This document shows positions 7,233-15,259 of a DNA stretch of 15,740 nucleotides, one piece after another (the first letter of the stretch is position 1; the number at the start of each line of letters is the position of its first letter). Location of the stretch: assembly GCA_030643345.1 (NCBI GenBank), contig DAOWMA010000008.1, positions 1 to 15,740 on the forward strand. Direction: 5' to 3'. The stretch comes from Spirochaetaceae bacterium. GTDB lineage: Bacteria; Spirochaetota; Spirochaetia; B11-G9. Under the pieces are notes generated by a model. The model was not told the DNA's origin, searched no databases, and saw nothing but the letters and a program-made list of their open reading frames with translations. The position numbers and the translations under genes are program-made.

Positions 7233-8321
7233 ATGGCAGAAGTATTATTAAAAGGCGTTGGTAAGGTGTATGAAGGTAATGTACGTGCAGCGAAAGATGT
7301 AAATATTACCGTAAATGACAGAGAATTTGTAGTTCTTGTCGGTCCCTCAGGATGCGGAAAATCCACAACATTAAGAATGATTGCAGGACTCGAAGACATT
7401 ACAGAGGGGGAAGTTTCCATTGATGGAAAAATTGTGAATGATGTTCCCCCAAAAGACAGAGATATTGCAATGGTTTTTCAGAACTATGCACTTTATCCCC
7501 ACATGACAGTTTATGACAATATGGCATTTGGTTTAAAAGTCAGAAAATTTTCAAAAGAGGAAATTCAGGAACGTGTAGGTGAGGCAGCAAAAATTCTTGA
7601 TATTGAAGAACTGCTGGATAGAAAGCCGAAGGCCCTTTCCGGAGGCCAGAGACAGAGAGTTGCTGTTGGAAGAGCAATAGTAAGACAGCCAAAAGTATTC
7701 CTGTTCGATGAACCGCTGTCAAATTTAGATGCAAAACTCAGAGTAACGATGAGGGCAGAGATTTCGGCTCTTCACAACAGACTGAATGCAACAATGATAT
7801 ATGTAACCCACGACCAGGTTGAAGCTATGACCATGGCAGACAAGATTGTAGTAATGAAGGATGGTCTTATTCAGCAGATTGGATCTCCTCTGGATCTTTA
7901 CAATAGTCCATCTAACAGATTTGTAGCAGGATTTATCGGATCACCTCCAATGAATTTTATGAATGTAACTATAAAAGAGGAAGGTGGTAAAATTATTGTT
8001 GACGAAGGAACATTTAACCTCGAAGCAAAGGGTTGTGAATTCTTAAAGAATTATGTTGGTAAAAATGTTATATTTGGTATAAGACCAGAGGACCTTAAAT
8101 TTGAAGAAAAGGGAAAATCCGGCTCCACGATTCCCGCAAAGATTATCGTTATTGAACCACTTGGTGCTGAAATTCATCTCTACGTGAATACAAATAATCA
8201 TCAATTTATTGCAAGAACAGGCCCGGAACTGGATTTAAAGATAGATCAGCAGGTATATTTTATCCCTGATTTTTCAAAGGCAGTTTTTTTTGATCTGGAA
8301 ACAGATCTTGTAATTAAATAA
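7233..8321 (+). CDS. MsmK/UgpC-type ATPase of carbohydrate ABC importers
   Basis: ATP-hydrolysing subunit of CUT1-type ABC importers (MalK/UgpC/MsmK group), acting at the cytoplasmic face of the inner membrane. All motifs are present in 362 residues: Walker A GPSGCGKST (37-45), Q-loop Gln83 in FQNYALYPHMTV, signature LSGGQRQR (135-142), Walker B VFLFDEP (155-161), D-loop SNLDAK (163-168) and switch His193 in VTHDQVEAM. The remainder, from about residue 235, is the TOBE/OB regulatory domain with GIRPEDL near 284. The ribosome binding site AGGAGG is 5 bases before the ATG. It follows a solute-binding lipoprotein gene but no permeases are present, so this may be a shared ATPase, as known for MsmK and MsmX in Gram-positive bacteria. 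Its stop codon is one base from the stop of the convergent kinase gene. Confidence 0.93.
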   Translation: MAEVLLKGVGKVYEGNVRAAKDVNITVNDREFVVLVGPSGCGKSTTLRMIAGLEDITEGEVSIDGKIVNDVPPKDRDIAMVFQNYALYPHMTVYDNMAFGLKVRKFSKEEIQERVGEAAKILDIEELLDRKPKALSGGQRQRVAVGRAIVRQPKVFLFDEPLSNLDAKLRVTMRAEISALHNRLNATMIYVTHDQVEAMTMADKIVVMKDGLIQQIGSPLDLYNSPSNRFVAGFIGSPPMNFMNVTIKEEGGKIIVDEGTFNLEAKGCEFLKNYVGKNVIFGIRPEDLKFEEKGKSGSTIPAKIIVIEPLGAEIHLYVNTNNHQFIARTGPELDLKIDQQVYFIPDFSKAVFFDLETDLVIK

Positions 8322-8322
8322 A

Positions 8323-9741
8323 CTATGTAAGAGAGGGCAGTATTATTTTAAATACTGCCCCATTATTATTTTCAATACTAATACTTCCATTCAACTGTAA
8401 TACAAGACTATAAACCAGGCTGAACCCAAGAGACTCTGCTTCATTGATTGAAAGATCTGCAGGGAATCCTGTCCCGTTATCAGCAAACACAATTTCTACT
8501 TCTTCACCCCTTTCAGAGTAAGTTATTGTGATCATTCCGGTTTGCTGGTCCTTAAATGCGTATTTTAATGCATTAGTGGTAAGTTCTGTAAATATTATAC
8601 CCAGGGGTACCGCTTTATCAAAATCTATATCTACTACAGGAACAGAAATATCAGGGACTATAGTTCTACCATCATGGACAAGGGAATCTATCAGATTTCC
8701 AACAAGATCGGTAATATATTCACCCAAATTAATATTATTAAGGTCTTTCCCCCGAAAAAGTTTTGCATGGACCATGGAAATTGAGTCAATTCTACTTCGA
8801 AGATCATTAAGAGAATCCGTGACCTCTTCATTTTCAGATTCCCCTATCTGAAGATTGATAATACTTGATACCATGGCAAGATTATTCTTTACACGGTGGT
8901 AGACCTCTTTAATCATCATCTCCCGTTCGTTAATTGTATTATTCAGAGATTCTTCTTTCTGCTTCTGCAATGAAATATCTTTGATAATAAGAACAATCGA
9001 GTCACCGTTTGCTGATCGGAGATATTTTGCTGTGATTAAGTAACATTCTTTTTCTTTGGATAACTCTATAGGCTTTGTAGTAATATTATTCTTTATTTGT
9101 TCAAGATATAAAATTAGTTTTTCATGCCATTCAGTATGAATCAGGGTAAGTATATTTGATGCAATCACATTCTTTTTATTGTTTCCAAGGTAACCAAGAG
9201 CTGCATTGTTGATATATACAATCCTAAAGTCTGTGCTTAACTCAATTATATAGTCAGAGATACTTTCCAGAATTATTTCCCAATGTTGTTTAGCAATTAT
9301 TAACTCTTCAGTCATAGTTCTTTTAAATACATCTTCAAGGCCAACTACCGGTTTATATTGCCGCTTCTCACCATTATGCCTTATTTTATCCAGGGTAAAG
9401 GAGATGTGTTTACCCATAGAATTAAAGGGCCCTTTGGCGATACAGGCATCCGCTCCAATGGCTATATAATCAAGCTCAATCTCTGCAGCAATACCTGAAA
9501 GTATTATTATTGAACTATTGGAAAGTGCCTTATTCTCCCTTAAAATAGATACTAAAAGCTCACCCTTTATATAGGGCATAATAAGATCTACAAAAATAAC
9601 ATCCGGTGTATAGTCCTGAATCAGGTCCAAAGCAACCAGTCCGTTTTCTGCAGTTTTCACAGAATACCCGTTTTTACTTAAAAATGAATCCATATATTTA
9701 AGTACTACCGGATTATTATCAACAACAAGAACTTTCTGCAT
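8323..9741 (-). CDS. Response regulator-PAS-histidine kinase (HisKA_2 type)
   Basis: A cytoplasmic 472-residue signalling protein with no membrane helix. Residues 1-120 are a receiver domain: acidic Asp8, phosphoacceptor Asp52 in VIFVDLIMP, Ser82 and Lys103. Residues about 150-258 form a PAS domain (ESISDYIIELSTDFRIVYIN). A HisKA_2-type dimerisation region follows, with phosphorylatable His282 in KEVYHRVKNNL. The ATPase domain has the N-box TELTTNALKYAF (Asn390) and the G-box DNGTGFP (421-427). The receiver-first order suggests that it takes phosphate or a signal from a partner before acting as a kinase. Its ATG touches the stop of the Hpt gene, with GGGGA (9750-9754) as ribosome binding site, so the two are probably co-produced partners. 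No DNA-binding output domain is present. The PAS ligand is unknown. Confidence 0.93.
   Translation of the reverse strand: MQKVLVVDNNPVVLKYMDSFLSKNGYSVKTAENGLVALDLIQDYTPDVIFVDLIMPYIKGELLVSILRENKALSNSSIIILSGIAAEIELDYIAIGADACIAKGPFNSMGKHISFTLDKIRHNGEKRQYKPVVGLEDVFKRTMTEELIIAKQHWEIILESISDYIIELSTDFRIVYINNAALGYLGNNKKNVIASNILTLIHTEWHEKLILYLEQIKNNITTKPIELSKEKECYLITAKYLRSANGDSIVLIIKDISLQKQKEESLNNTINEREMMIKEVYHRVKNNLAMVSSIINLQIGESENEEVTDSLNDLRSRIDSISMVHAKLFRGKDLNNINLGEYITDLVGNLIDSLVHDGRTIVPDISVPVVDIDFDKAVPLGIIFTELTTNALKYAFKDQQTGMITITYSERGEEVEIVFADNGTGFPADLSINEAESLGFSLVYSLVLQLNGSISIENNNGAVFKIILPSLT
8335..8360. terminator. Hairpin between convergent genes, inside the kinase coding end
   Basis: A perfect 10-bp stem, GGGCAGTATT (8335-8344) against AATACTGCCC (8351-8360), closes a 6-base AT loop. 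On the plus strand it is followed by CATTATTATTTTC, which is moderately T-rich, 14 bases after the ATPase stop codon. On the minus strand the following sequence is less T-rich. The hairpin lies within codons 461-469 of the histidine kinase gene. The likely role is termination of the plus-strand ATPase transcript. Confidence 0.6.
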
Positions 9742-10071
9742 TTACTTTTTCCCCAAAATATTTCTTAATTTTTTTAACTCAGCTTTGCACTCTTCCATCA
9801 TAGCTTCTATATCGGTAAAAAACCCTGTTTTGTTTAATTTACTCATCTGCTCAACTATACCTGTAATTTTATCCAAACCCAGATTCAAAGAAGCACCTTT
9901 AATATTATGGATATTGGATGAAATCACTTCACTGTCTGGAATCTTTATGGCACTGCTTATTTCTGTCAGGTTTACATAAGTCGTTTCAACAAACAATTCA
10001 AGAAGAGGGGTGTAATCCTCAATATCAAACTCTATTTCAAATGCCAGTTTCTCTAAGGAATAATCTGCCAT
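9742..10071 (-). CDS. Stand-alone histidine phosphotransfer (Hpt) protein
   Basis: A 109-residue protein with the Hpt four-helix pattern. The phosphoacceptor His55 lies in SSNIHNIKGASLNLGL, matching the family consensus HxxKGxSxxxG. Such proteins carry phosphate between receiver and kinase domains in phosphorelays. The start codon overlaps the aspartate kinase stop codon by one base (TAATG), with GGAGG six bases upstream, so translation is likely coupled. The gene ends exactly where the receiver-PAS-kinase gene begins, which makes that protein the obvious partner, probably through its N-terminal receiver (Asp52). The sequence does not show which way phosphate flows. Confidence 0.9.
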   Translation of the reverse strand: MADYSLEKLAFEIEFDIEDYTPLLELFVETTYVNLTEISSAIKIPDSEVISSNIHNIKGASLNLGLDKITGIVEQMSKLNKTGFFTDIEAMMEECKAELKKLRNILGKK

Positions 10072-11366
10072 TACCTGCCTCCAAATGCATTGTGAATGGA
10101 TTTAAGGGCCTCCATATAATTCTCAGAATCTACTCCAACAACTAAAGTCACATCAGATCCACCATAGCTGATAAAACGCACATTTATATTATTAGAACTT
10201 AAAGCAGTAAAGACTGCAGCAGCTACTCCAACCTGTTCGGGAATACCGCTTCCCACAACACCAATAAGACTAAGAGAATGCCTGACTTCCAGAACTTCAG
10301 GAGTAAGCTCCCTTTTTATTTTACTTAGAGCAGTATCTATTTCATCAAATTGCCTCTCAGGGGCTAAAAAAGAGATACTGTCAAAGCCGATAGACTCAAA
10401 TTCAGGAATAATACCATTAGCCTTCAGGATTTTAAGAAAGTTTTCCCGGAATCCATGGTAACGGTTAAGCATAAGTTTTTCAACAAATATAGTTCTGTAG
10501 TCTGTCTTTCCTGAAATACCAACAATAGGTGTATCGGATGTGTCCCGACTTGTTACTATCATAGTACCGGCAGCTTCCGGATCATTTGTGTTTCTGATAT
10601 TAATTGGAATATCATGATCTTTTACAGGAGTTACAGCCTCTTCATGAAAAACATTGGCCCCGATAGAGGCAAGTTCTCTGATTTCTTTGTATGTCAATTC
10701 CTTAACAACTCCGGGATTGTCTACCAATCGTGGATCTGCCATCAATAATCCGGAAACATCAGTCCAGTTTTCATAAACATCCGCATTAACAGACCTTGCA
10801 GCAATGGCACCGGTAATATCAGATCCTCCACGGGAAAAAGTTTTAATATTTCCATTTGGACCGGAACCATAAAAACCCGGGATAATATATCTGCCTTTAC
10901 CTTTTATTCTTGCGTTTAATCTAACATAACTGGATTCATCAACTCTTCCATCTTCAGTTAAGCTGATAATATCTGCCGCATCAATAAATTCTGCCTCAAA
11001 AAAATTTGCCAGCATCTTTGCTGCCAGGAATTCTCCTCTGGAAGCTGCATAATCCGGTCCTTTCCCACTTTCTATACCTGATAGGGCTTCATCAAGAATA
11101 GAGTTAATATCATCTATACCAAGAGATTTACAAATTTCAGAGTATCTATCTCTTATTATATTAAAAGATTCTGCCTTTCCATCTCCAAGGACCTCATCAT
11201 GACACCGGTACAGAAGATCTGTAATTTTTTTATCACTGCTATTTCGTTTACCAGGAGCAGATACGACAATCAGTTTCCTCTCAGGATTGCTTTCAATGAT
11301 ACTTTTTACTTTAAATATTTGGGATGCTTCAGCTACTGAACTTCCCCCGAATTTACAGACTATCAT
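10071..11366 (-). CDS. lysC: Aspartate kinase
   Basis: Aspartokinase, which phosphorylates L-aspartate as the first step toward lysine, threonine, methionine and diaminopimelate. The 431 residues match a monofunctional enzyme. The kinase domain begins with KFGGSSVAE (5-13) and contains FSRGGSDITGAIAA, WTDVSGLLMADPRLV and the ELASIGANVFHEEAVTPV segment. Two ACT domains follow, starting about IVGISGKTDYRT and SLIGVVGSGIPEQVGVAA, and normally give feedback control by lysine or threonine. The start codon overlaps the sugar kinase stop as ATGA (4 bases), with AGAGG six bases upstream; the stop overlaps the Hpt start by one base. No homoserine dehydrogenase domain is fused. The effector amino acid cannot be told from the sequence, and the symbol is a functional label. 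An operon with a sugar kinase and a phosphorelay is an unusual setting. Confidence 0.93.
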   Translation of the reverse strand: MIVCKFGGSSVAEASQIFKVKSIIESNPERKLIVVSAPGKRNSSDKKITDLLYRCHDEVLGDGKAESFNIIRDRYSEICKSLGIDDINSILDEALSGIESGKGPDYAASRGEFLAAKMLANFFEAEFIDAADIISLTEDGRVDESSYVRLNARIKGKGRYIIPGFYGSGPNGNIKTFSRGGSDITGAIAARSVNADVYENWTDVSGLLMADPRLVDNPGVVKELTYKEIRELASIGANVFHEEAVTPVKDHDIPINIRNTNDPEAAGTMIVTSRDTSDTPIVGISGKTDYRTIFVEKLMLNRYHGFRENFLKILKANGIIPEFESIGFDSISFLAPERQFDEIDTALSKIKRELTPEVLEVRHSLSLIGVVGSGIPEQVGVAAAVFTALSSNNINVRFISYGGSDVTLVVGVDSENYMEALKSIHNAFGGR

Positions 11367-12772
11367 TTTCTGCCTCTTTTCATCATTTCCACGACATCAA
11401 GACACCTCTGATGATATGAATTATAACCTTCAGAGTACTTCTTATTTTCTTCCTCATCCGGAATATGAATTTTTCTAATCTTTACCAGGGACTCTGCTGA
11501 TTCTTTAAGATTAGTAAAAAAACCGGTTGCTGTAAACCCTGCGCAGGCATTACCCATCAACTCTGTGTCAATAACCAACGGAACTTCAATCTTTTTTCCT
11601 GTTATATCCGCTTTCATTTGATTCCATATATCACTTCTGGCCTGACCACCCGAAACTGTAATAGTTTCAATAGGACAATTATTCCTTTCCAGAGTTTCTA
11701 TCAGATCTCTTACACCATAGGCAATAGCATTAGTTACTGCCCGCCCCATCTCTGCCGGTCCATGATGCACTTCCAATCCAACAAACAAACCACCGGAAAA
11801 TTCCCAGACCGGTCCCCTGTGCAGTGAGGGATAAAAACCCGGTATATGAACATCGTGACCAATTCCCCTGATTTCATCCATCATTTCGGAATAAGCTCTA
11901 TTCTTCTGACCGGAAATTCTTCTAAACCATTCAAAAATAGCTCCCGTAGAAGAAAGAATTCCAGCTGCATTATAAAAACCCTCAAAAATATGAGGTAAAA
12001 CCCGTAACCTCTCGTTTTCTACAGGTACAGCTGAACAATAATTTATACCCTCTGATGTACCTGCCCTGTCACATGTACGCCCTGGTATTACTGCCGCAGT
12101 ACCCAGAATAGCCATAATAAAATCAGGACCTCCTGCATAGACAGGAATACCATTAGGAATACCTGTCGAAGCTTCTGCATTTTTTGTTACTGTTCCAACA
12201 GGCATACCTATACTTATAAGCTCTGGAAATTTTTGTGGATCAAGATCATAAATTTCAATTCCTTCCTCTGTCCAGATATATGGATCAAAAGCTTTTGTAG
12301 TAGTAAACCCTGTAAAATTACCAGTTAAAATATAGGATATATACTCAGGACAACCTAAAAAACTTTTTGTATTATTATAAACCTCCGGATTATTATCCTT
12401 TATCCACGCCGCCCCGGGCAGAAAAAATGACTTTTGTCCAGTAATTCGTTTTTCCCTCTTATCTGCCCAAAGATGTACCGGACCAGCAAGCTTCCCATCA
12501 TATCCAACAGGAACTATAGTTGGCCCATTACCACTGATAACAACAGCTTTTATATCCAATTTTTTTAGTATGGTTTTCTTTGAAAGGGTTTGTATCAGAT
12601 CTCCAAGAACTCTATTCCAGATCGATCCATCCCAGTCAGAAACATTTCTGCTGGTATCTGCAAGTGCTATTCTCCCAAAGGAAAGGAGCTCCCCTTCCAA
12701 AGAGACTACCCCGCCTTTCATTGCAGAGGTACCAATATCAATTGATAATACACATGGTCCTGAATTACTCAT
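11363..12772 (-). CDS. FGGY-family carbohydrate kinase (xylulokinase-like)
   Basis: An ATP-dependent sugar or polyol kinase of the FGGY family, 469 residues. The N-terminal phosphate-binding motif is SIDIGTSAMKGG (10-21), with Asp12. A central AGGPDF segment (213-218) supplies Asp217, the expected catalytic base. The C-terminal ATP-binding motif is TVSGGQARSDIWNQMKADITG (SGG at 374-376), followed by the family's EVPLVIDTELMGNACAG. Overall it is nearest the xylulokinase-like branch, but the substrate loop cannot be assigned by eye; ribulose, erythritol or other substrates remain possible. It begins 8 bases after the PRPP synthetase stop, with only a weak ribosome binding site (AAGAAGAG), and overlaps the aspartate kinase start by 4 bases. 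A pentose phosphate product would feed the pathway leading to the neighbouring PRPP synthetase; this is inference. Confidence 0.88.
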   Translation of the reverse strand: MSNSGPCVLSIDIGTSAMKGGVVSLEGELLSFGRIALADTSRNVSDWDGSIWNRVLGDLIQTLSKKTILKKLDIKAVVISGNGPTIVPVGYDGKLAGPVHLWADKREKRITGQKSFFLPGAAWIKDNNPEVYNNTKSFLGCPEYISYILTGNFTGFTTTKAFDPYIWTEEGIEIYDLDPQKFPELISIGMPVGTVTKNAEASTGIPNGIPVYAGGPDFIMAILGTAAVIPGRTCDRAGTSEGINYCSAVPVENERLRVLPHIFEGFYNAAGILSSTGAIFEWFRRISGQKNRAYSEMMDEIRGIGHDVHIPGFYPSLHRGPVWEFSGGLFVGLEVHHGPAEMGRAVTNAIAYGVRDLIETLERNNCPIETITVSGGQARSDIWNQMKADITGKKIEVPLVIDTELMGNACAGFTATGFFTNLKESAESLVKIRKIHIPDEEENKKYSEGYNSYHQRCLDVVEMMKRGRK

Positions 12773-12780
12773 AACTAAAG

Positions 12781-14016
12781 TTAACTCTTCTTAAGAAGCT
12801 TCTGGATCATTCGGCTGTTATCCAGAAGAGGACTAAGAGATCTTTCATGGTAGAGTCTCGAAATGCTCCTTGCAATCAGGTCCGATACAGGTGCACTGAC
12901 AAACCACTCACGATTAAGAAGATCATCATCATGATAAACAGCAGTTGTACCAATTATATATTCAAATAATCCTTCTTCATGGGCTTTATCAAAAAACTTA
13001 ATTGCGTCCCCGGAGAATATCGGCAAACTTATTGAACATATTATCTTTTTTGCACCAAATCCCTTAAGAGCTTTCATGCCCATAATAAGGGTACCTCCGG
13101 TACCAAGCATATCATCTGCCATAAAAACAGTTTTACCCTTAACATCCCCTAAAAGACGAATATTCGTAATATTTGTTTTACCTGCATCTTGTGTAACTTT
13201 TGAATAATCTCTTTCCTTGTACAACATGGCAAGGGGTTTTTGGAGATTCCCTGCAAAAAATTTGTTTCTGTCAACTGCACCTGTATCCGGTGATACAACA
13301 ACAAGATCCGGGTCATCAAAATCTACCAGATTCTTTAGTTTAAGAAGGACCTGATATGATCCATGCAAATTCTCTAATATAAGATGCTTAAAGCTATTCT
13401 CTATCTCTTTTGAATGAATATCTATTGTTATGATCCTGTTTGCACCCATAAACTCACAAATTTGTCCAAAACGGCTGGCAGTTAAAGCTTCTCTTCCCTT
13501 TTTTTTATGCTGCCTTGAATATGGATAGGTAGGAAGTACCAATGTTACGCTGGAAGCTCCAGCCTGGCGTACTGCATCCATAGTTACAAAAAGAAGAAAT
13601 ATATGATCATTAACCGAGAGAATATACTCGTCAGTTCCACCATTAAAACTAATAGGATAGTGGTTCTCCACATCCTGAATTATAAAAACATTCATACCTT
13701 TTACAGAGGAATTGATCTCTGCCTTGAACTCGCCATTTGCAAATCTGGTAAAGGTTACCGGGATTTTAAATGACGGCGGCTGATATTTTGTAAAATTGCT
13801 GTTATTGTTAAGACGTACTGAATGAAGGTCCTCATTCAGGTACATCATTTTCCAGACATCCTCTACCTGCATATTATACTTTCGTGAAATATGAGAAGCC
13901 AGCCTGTTGTACTTCTTTGTATACTGTTTTTTTAAGTGACGTGTGACCTCTCCAGTCATTTTCTCTGTTCCGGGACAGGATATGATCCCAAGTTTTACCG
14001 GTTTGGTTGCACTCAT
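12781..14016 (-). CDS. prs: Ribose-phosphate pyrophosphokinase (PRPP synthetase), long form
   Basis: Converts ribose 5-phosphate and ATP to PRPP for nucleotide, histidine and tryptophan synthesis. Visible motifs are RFANGEFKAEI (91-101), the Prs strand-loop segment; TYPYSRQHKKKGREALTASRFG (163-184), the ATP-binding region; catalytic His201 in ITIDIHSKE; SPDTGAVDR; a flexible-loop LYKERDYSK (265-273) with Lys267 and Arg269; and the PRPP loop MADDMLGTGGT (299-309). At 411 residues it is about 95 longer than standard enzymes. The RFSDGE-equivalent motif lies at residue 91 rather than near 36, so about 55 extra residues sit between the first helix (PGTEKMTGEVTRHL) and that strand, with further residues at the C-terminus. 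The ribosome binding site is weak (AAGGCAGG). It is the first gene of the minus-strand operon. A regulatory or related phosphoribosyl-type role cannot be excluded. Confidence 0.85.
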   Translation of the reverse strand: MSATKPVKLGIISCPGTEKMTGEVTRHLKKQYTKKYNRLASHISRKYNMQVEDVWKMMYLNEDLHSVRLNNNSNFTKYQPPSFKIPVTFTRFANGEFKAEINSSVKGMNVFIIQDVENHYPISFNGGTDEYILSVNDHIFLLFVTMDAVRQAGASSVTLVLPTYPYSRQHKKKGREALTASRFGQICEFMGANRIITIDIHSKEIENSFKHLILENLHGSYQVLLKLKNLVDFDDPDLVVVSPDTGAVDRNKFFAGNLQKPLAMLYKERDYSKVTQDAGKTNITNIRLLGDVKGKTVFMADDMLGTGGTLIMGMKALKGFGAKKIICSISLPIFSGDAIKFFDKAHEEGLFEYIIGTTAVYHDDDLLNREWFVSAPVSDLIARSISRLYHERSLSPLLDNSRMIQKLLKKS

Positions 14017-14059
14017 AATTACCTGCCTTTTTACCTTTGATTGTAATCAGTATGAGATG

Positions 14060-14089
14060 AACATATCACAATGGCTTTTTAGAGGTCAA
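14060..14089 (-). promoter_or_regulatory. Promoter of the prs-led operon
   Basis: On the minus strand, TTGACC (14084-14089, 5 of 6) is followed by an 18-base spacer and TATGTT (14060-14065, 4 of 6) preceded by an extended TGA. Transcription would start near 14053, giving a leader of about 37 bases before the ATG at 14016. Unlike several other genes here, this one has a normal leader. It probably drives all five minus-strand genes down to 8323. Confidence 0.5.
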
Positions 14090-14118
14090 TTCTTATATTC
14101 AAAATTATTTCTATTTGA

Positions 14119-14147
14119 TTGCAAATATATTAAGAGAATAGTAATTT
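14119..14147 (+). promoter_or_regulatory. Weak candidate promoter of the FAD monooxygenase gene
   Basis: TTGCAA (14119-14124, 4 of 6), a 17-base spacer and TAATTT (14142-14147, 3 of 6) would place the transcription start at about the ATG at 14155. A better -10 on its own, TATATT (14126-14131), has no good -35 and would leave a leader of about 16 bases with no usable ribosome binding site. Either reading is uncertain. Confidence 0.25.
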
Positions 14148-14154
14148 AACAGGA

Positions 14155-15252
14155 ATGGGAAAAGGAAGAATACTTATAATCGGCGCTGGAATCAGCGGTC
14201 TATCTCTGGCTATTAATCTTAAAAAGCTGAATATTCCCTTCAGAATAATTGAAAAGCAGACAAGATGGAACAAAAAGGGTCTTGCTATGGCTATTCAGGG
14301 AGAGGGACTGAAGGCAGCATCTTCCATGGAAATACTGGAAGATATTAAATTAAAGGGAAACAACCGTAACCTGAAAAGAATTGAGAACAGTAAGGGTAAA
14401 GTACTAAAACGGATGAATCCCGATCCCTTAGATCAGAGCTTTATTATTCCCAGAGATATACTTCATGAGGCCTTAAGATTAAAAGTAAGTACAATAGAGA
14501 TGGATTTATCTGTATCAGAGTTTAAGGAGATACAGGATAGTATTGATGTAAGCTTTTCTGACGGTAGTACGGATTGTTTTTCTATGGTTGTCGGTGCAGA
14601 TGGAATAAACTCAAAAACAAGAAATCTTATCAGAAACTCACAAGCCCCCGGTTCCCCGGATTCCTCTGTACTTTACTCAGGTTCAGTAATATGGGGACTG
14701 ACTGTTAAAAAGAAATGTAATGAAATTATTGAAGTATGGGGCAGCAGCGGGATATGTGCGCTTTACCCGGTATCTGAAGGAACAGTTATCTCTTTTTTCA
14801 AAAAAGCCCCGGAATCTTTTCGTAATTCACGATCTGAAAGAGCCGATAATCTAAAAAAATATTTTTCACCTTACCCACAACCGGTAATTCATGAAGTTCT
14901 GAATAACCTCCCGGAAGATATCTTTTTTGATCATGTCAGATACACCCGTCCCCACAAGTGGAATAAAGGACGAATTACCCTGATTGGAGATGCATGTCAC
15001 AGCCTGTCACCCTTATCCGGATTGGGAGCAAACCTTGCAATGGCAGATGCTGCAGGATTGGCACAGGTAATTAAGGATTCAGAAACTGATGGGAATATAT
15101 TGCGGAGGCTTGAACTATTTAACCAAAAGAGAAAAATCACGGCAGATAAAGCTTATTCTATAAGTAAACTCAGAACACGCAGGAGTATGCTGAAATTCCC
15201 CGGGAATTTAATCAGGAATAGAGATATGAAACGATCCGAATGGATATATTAG
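14155..15252 (+). CDS. FAD-dependent monooxygenase (PHBH-like)
   Basis: Flavoprotein of the class A aromatic hydroxylase-like (PHBH fold) family, which uses NAD(P)H and oxygen to hydroxylate a substrate; the substrate is not identifiable. The 365 residues begin with the FAD-binding Rossmann motif GAGISG (10-15) and end that strand-helix unit with FRIIEKQ. The DG motif VVGADGINSKTR is at 145-156. The third signature, GRITLIGDACHSLSPLSGLGANLAMADAAGLA, has GDACH at 278-282. The length is slightly short for the family because the C-terminal helices end early. The ATG is the only possible start after an in-frame stop at 14131. AGGA directly touches it, too close to act as a ribosome binding site. 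It is divergent from prs. An amidohydrolase gene follows after a MITE-like element, so the two may or may not share a pathway. Confidence 0.87.
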   Translation: MGKGRILIIGAGISGLSLAINLKKLNIPFRIIEKQTRWNKKGLAMAIQGEGLKAASSMEILEDIKLKGNNRNLKRIENSKGKVLKRMNPDPLDQSFIIPRDILHEALRLKVSTIEMDLSVSEFKEIQDSIDVSFSDGSTDCFSMVVGADGINSKTRNLIRNSQAPGSPDSSVLYSGSVIWGLTVKKKCNEIIEVWGSSGICALYPVSEGTVISFFKKAPESFRNSRSERADNLKKYFSPYPQPVIHEVLNNLPEDIFFDHVRYTRPHKWNKGRITLIGDACHSLSPLSGLGANLAMADAAGLAQVIKDSETDGNILRRLELFNQKRKITADKAYSISKLRTRRSMLKFPGNLIRNRDMKRSEWIY

Positions 15253-15259
15253 GAATTAA

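Noticed and set aside
8528..8851. 107-codon plus-strand frame opposite the histidine kinase ATPase domain
   Set aside because: It is antisense to conserved catalytic motifs, has Arg/Ser-rich composition typical of shadow frames and no start signals.
12787..12803. Overlapping palindromes CTTCTTAAGAAG and AGAAGCTTCT at the end of prs
   Set aside because: They encode the Lys/Leu-rich C-terminus, have no loop to form a hairpin and no T-run; they are probably a by-product of codon content.
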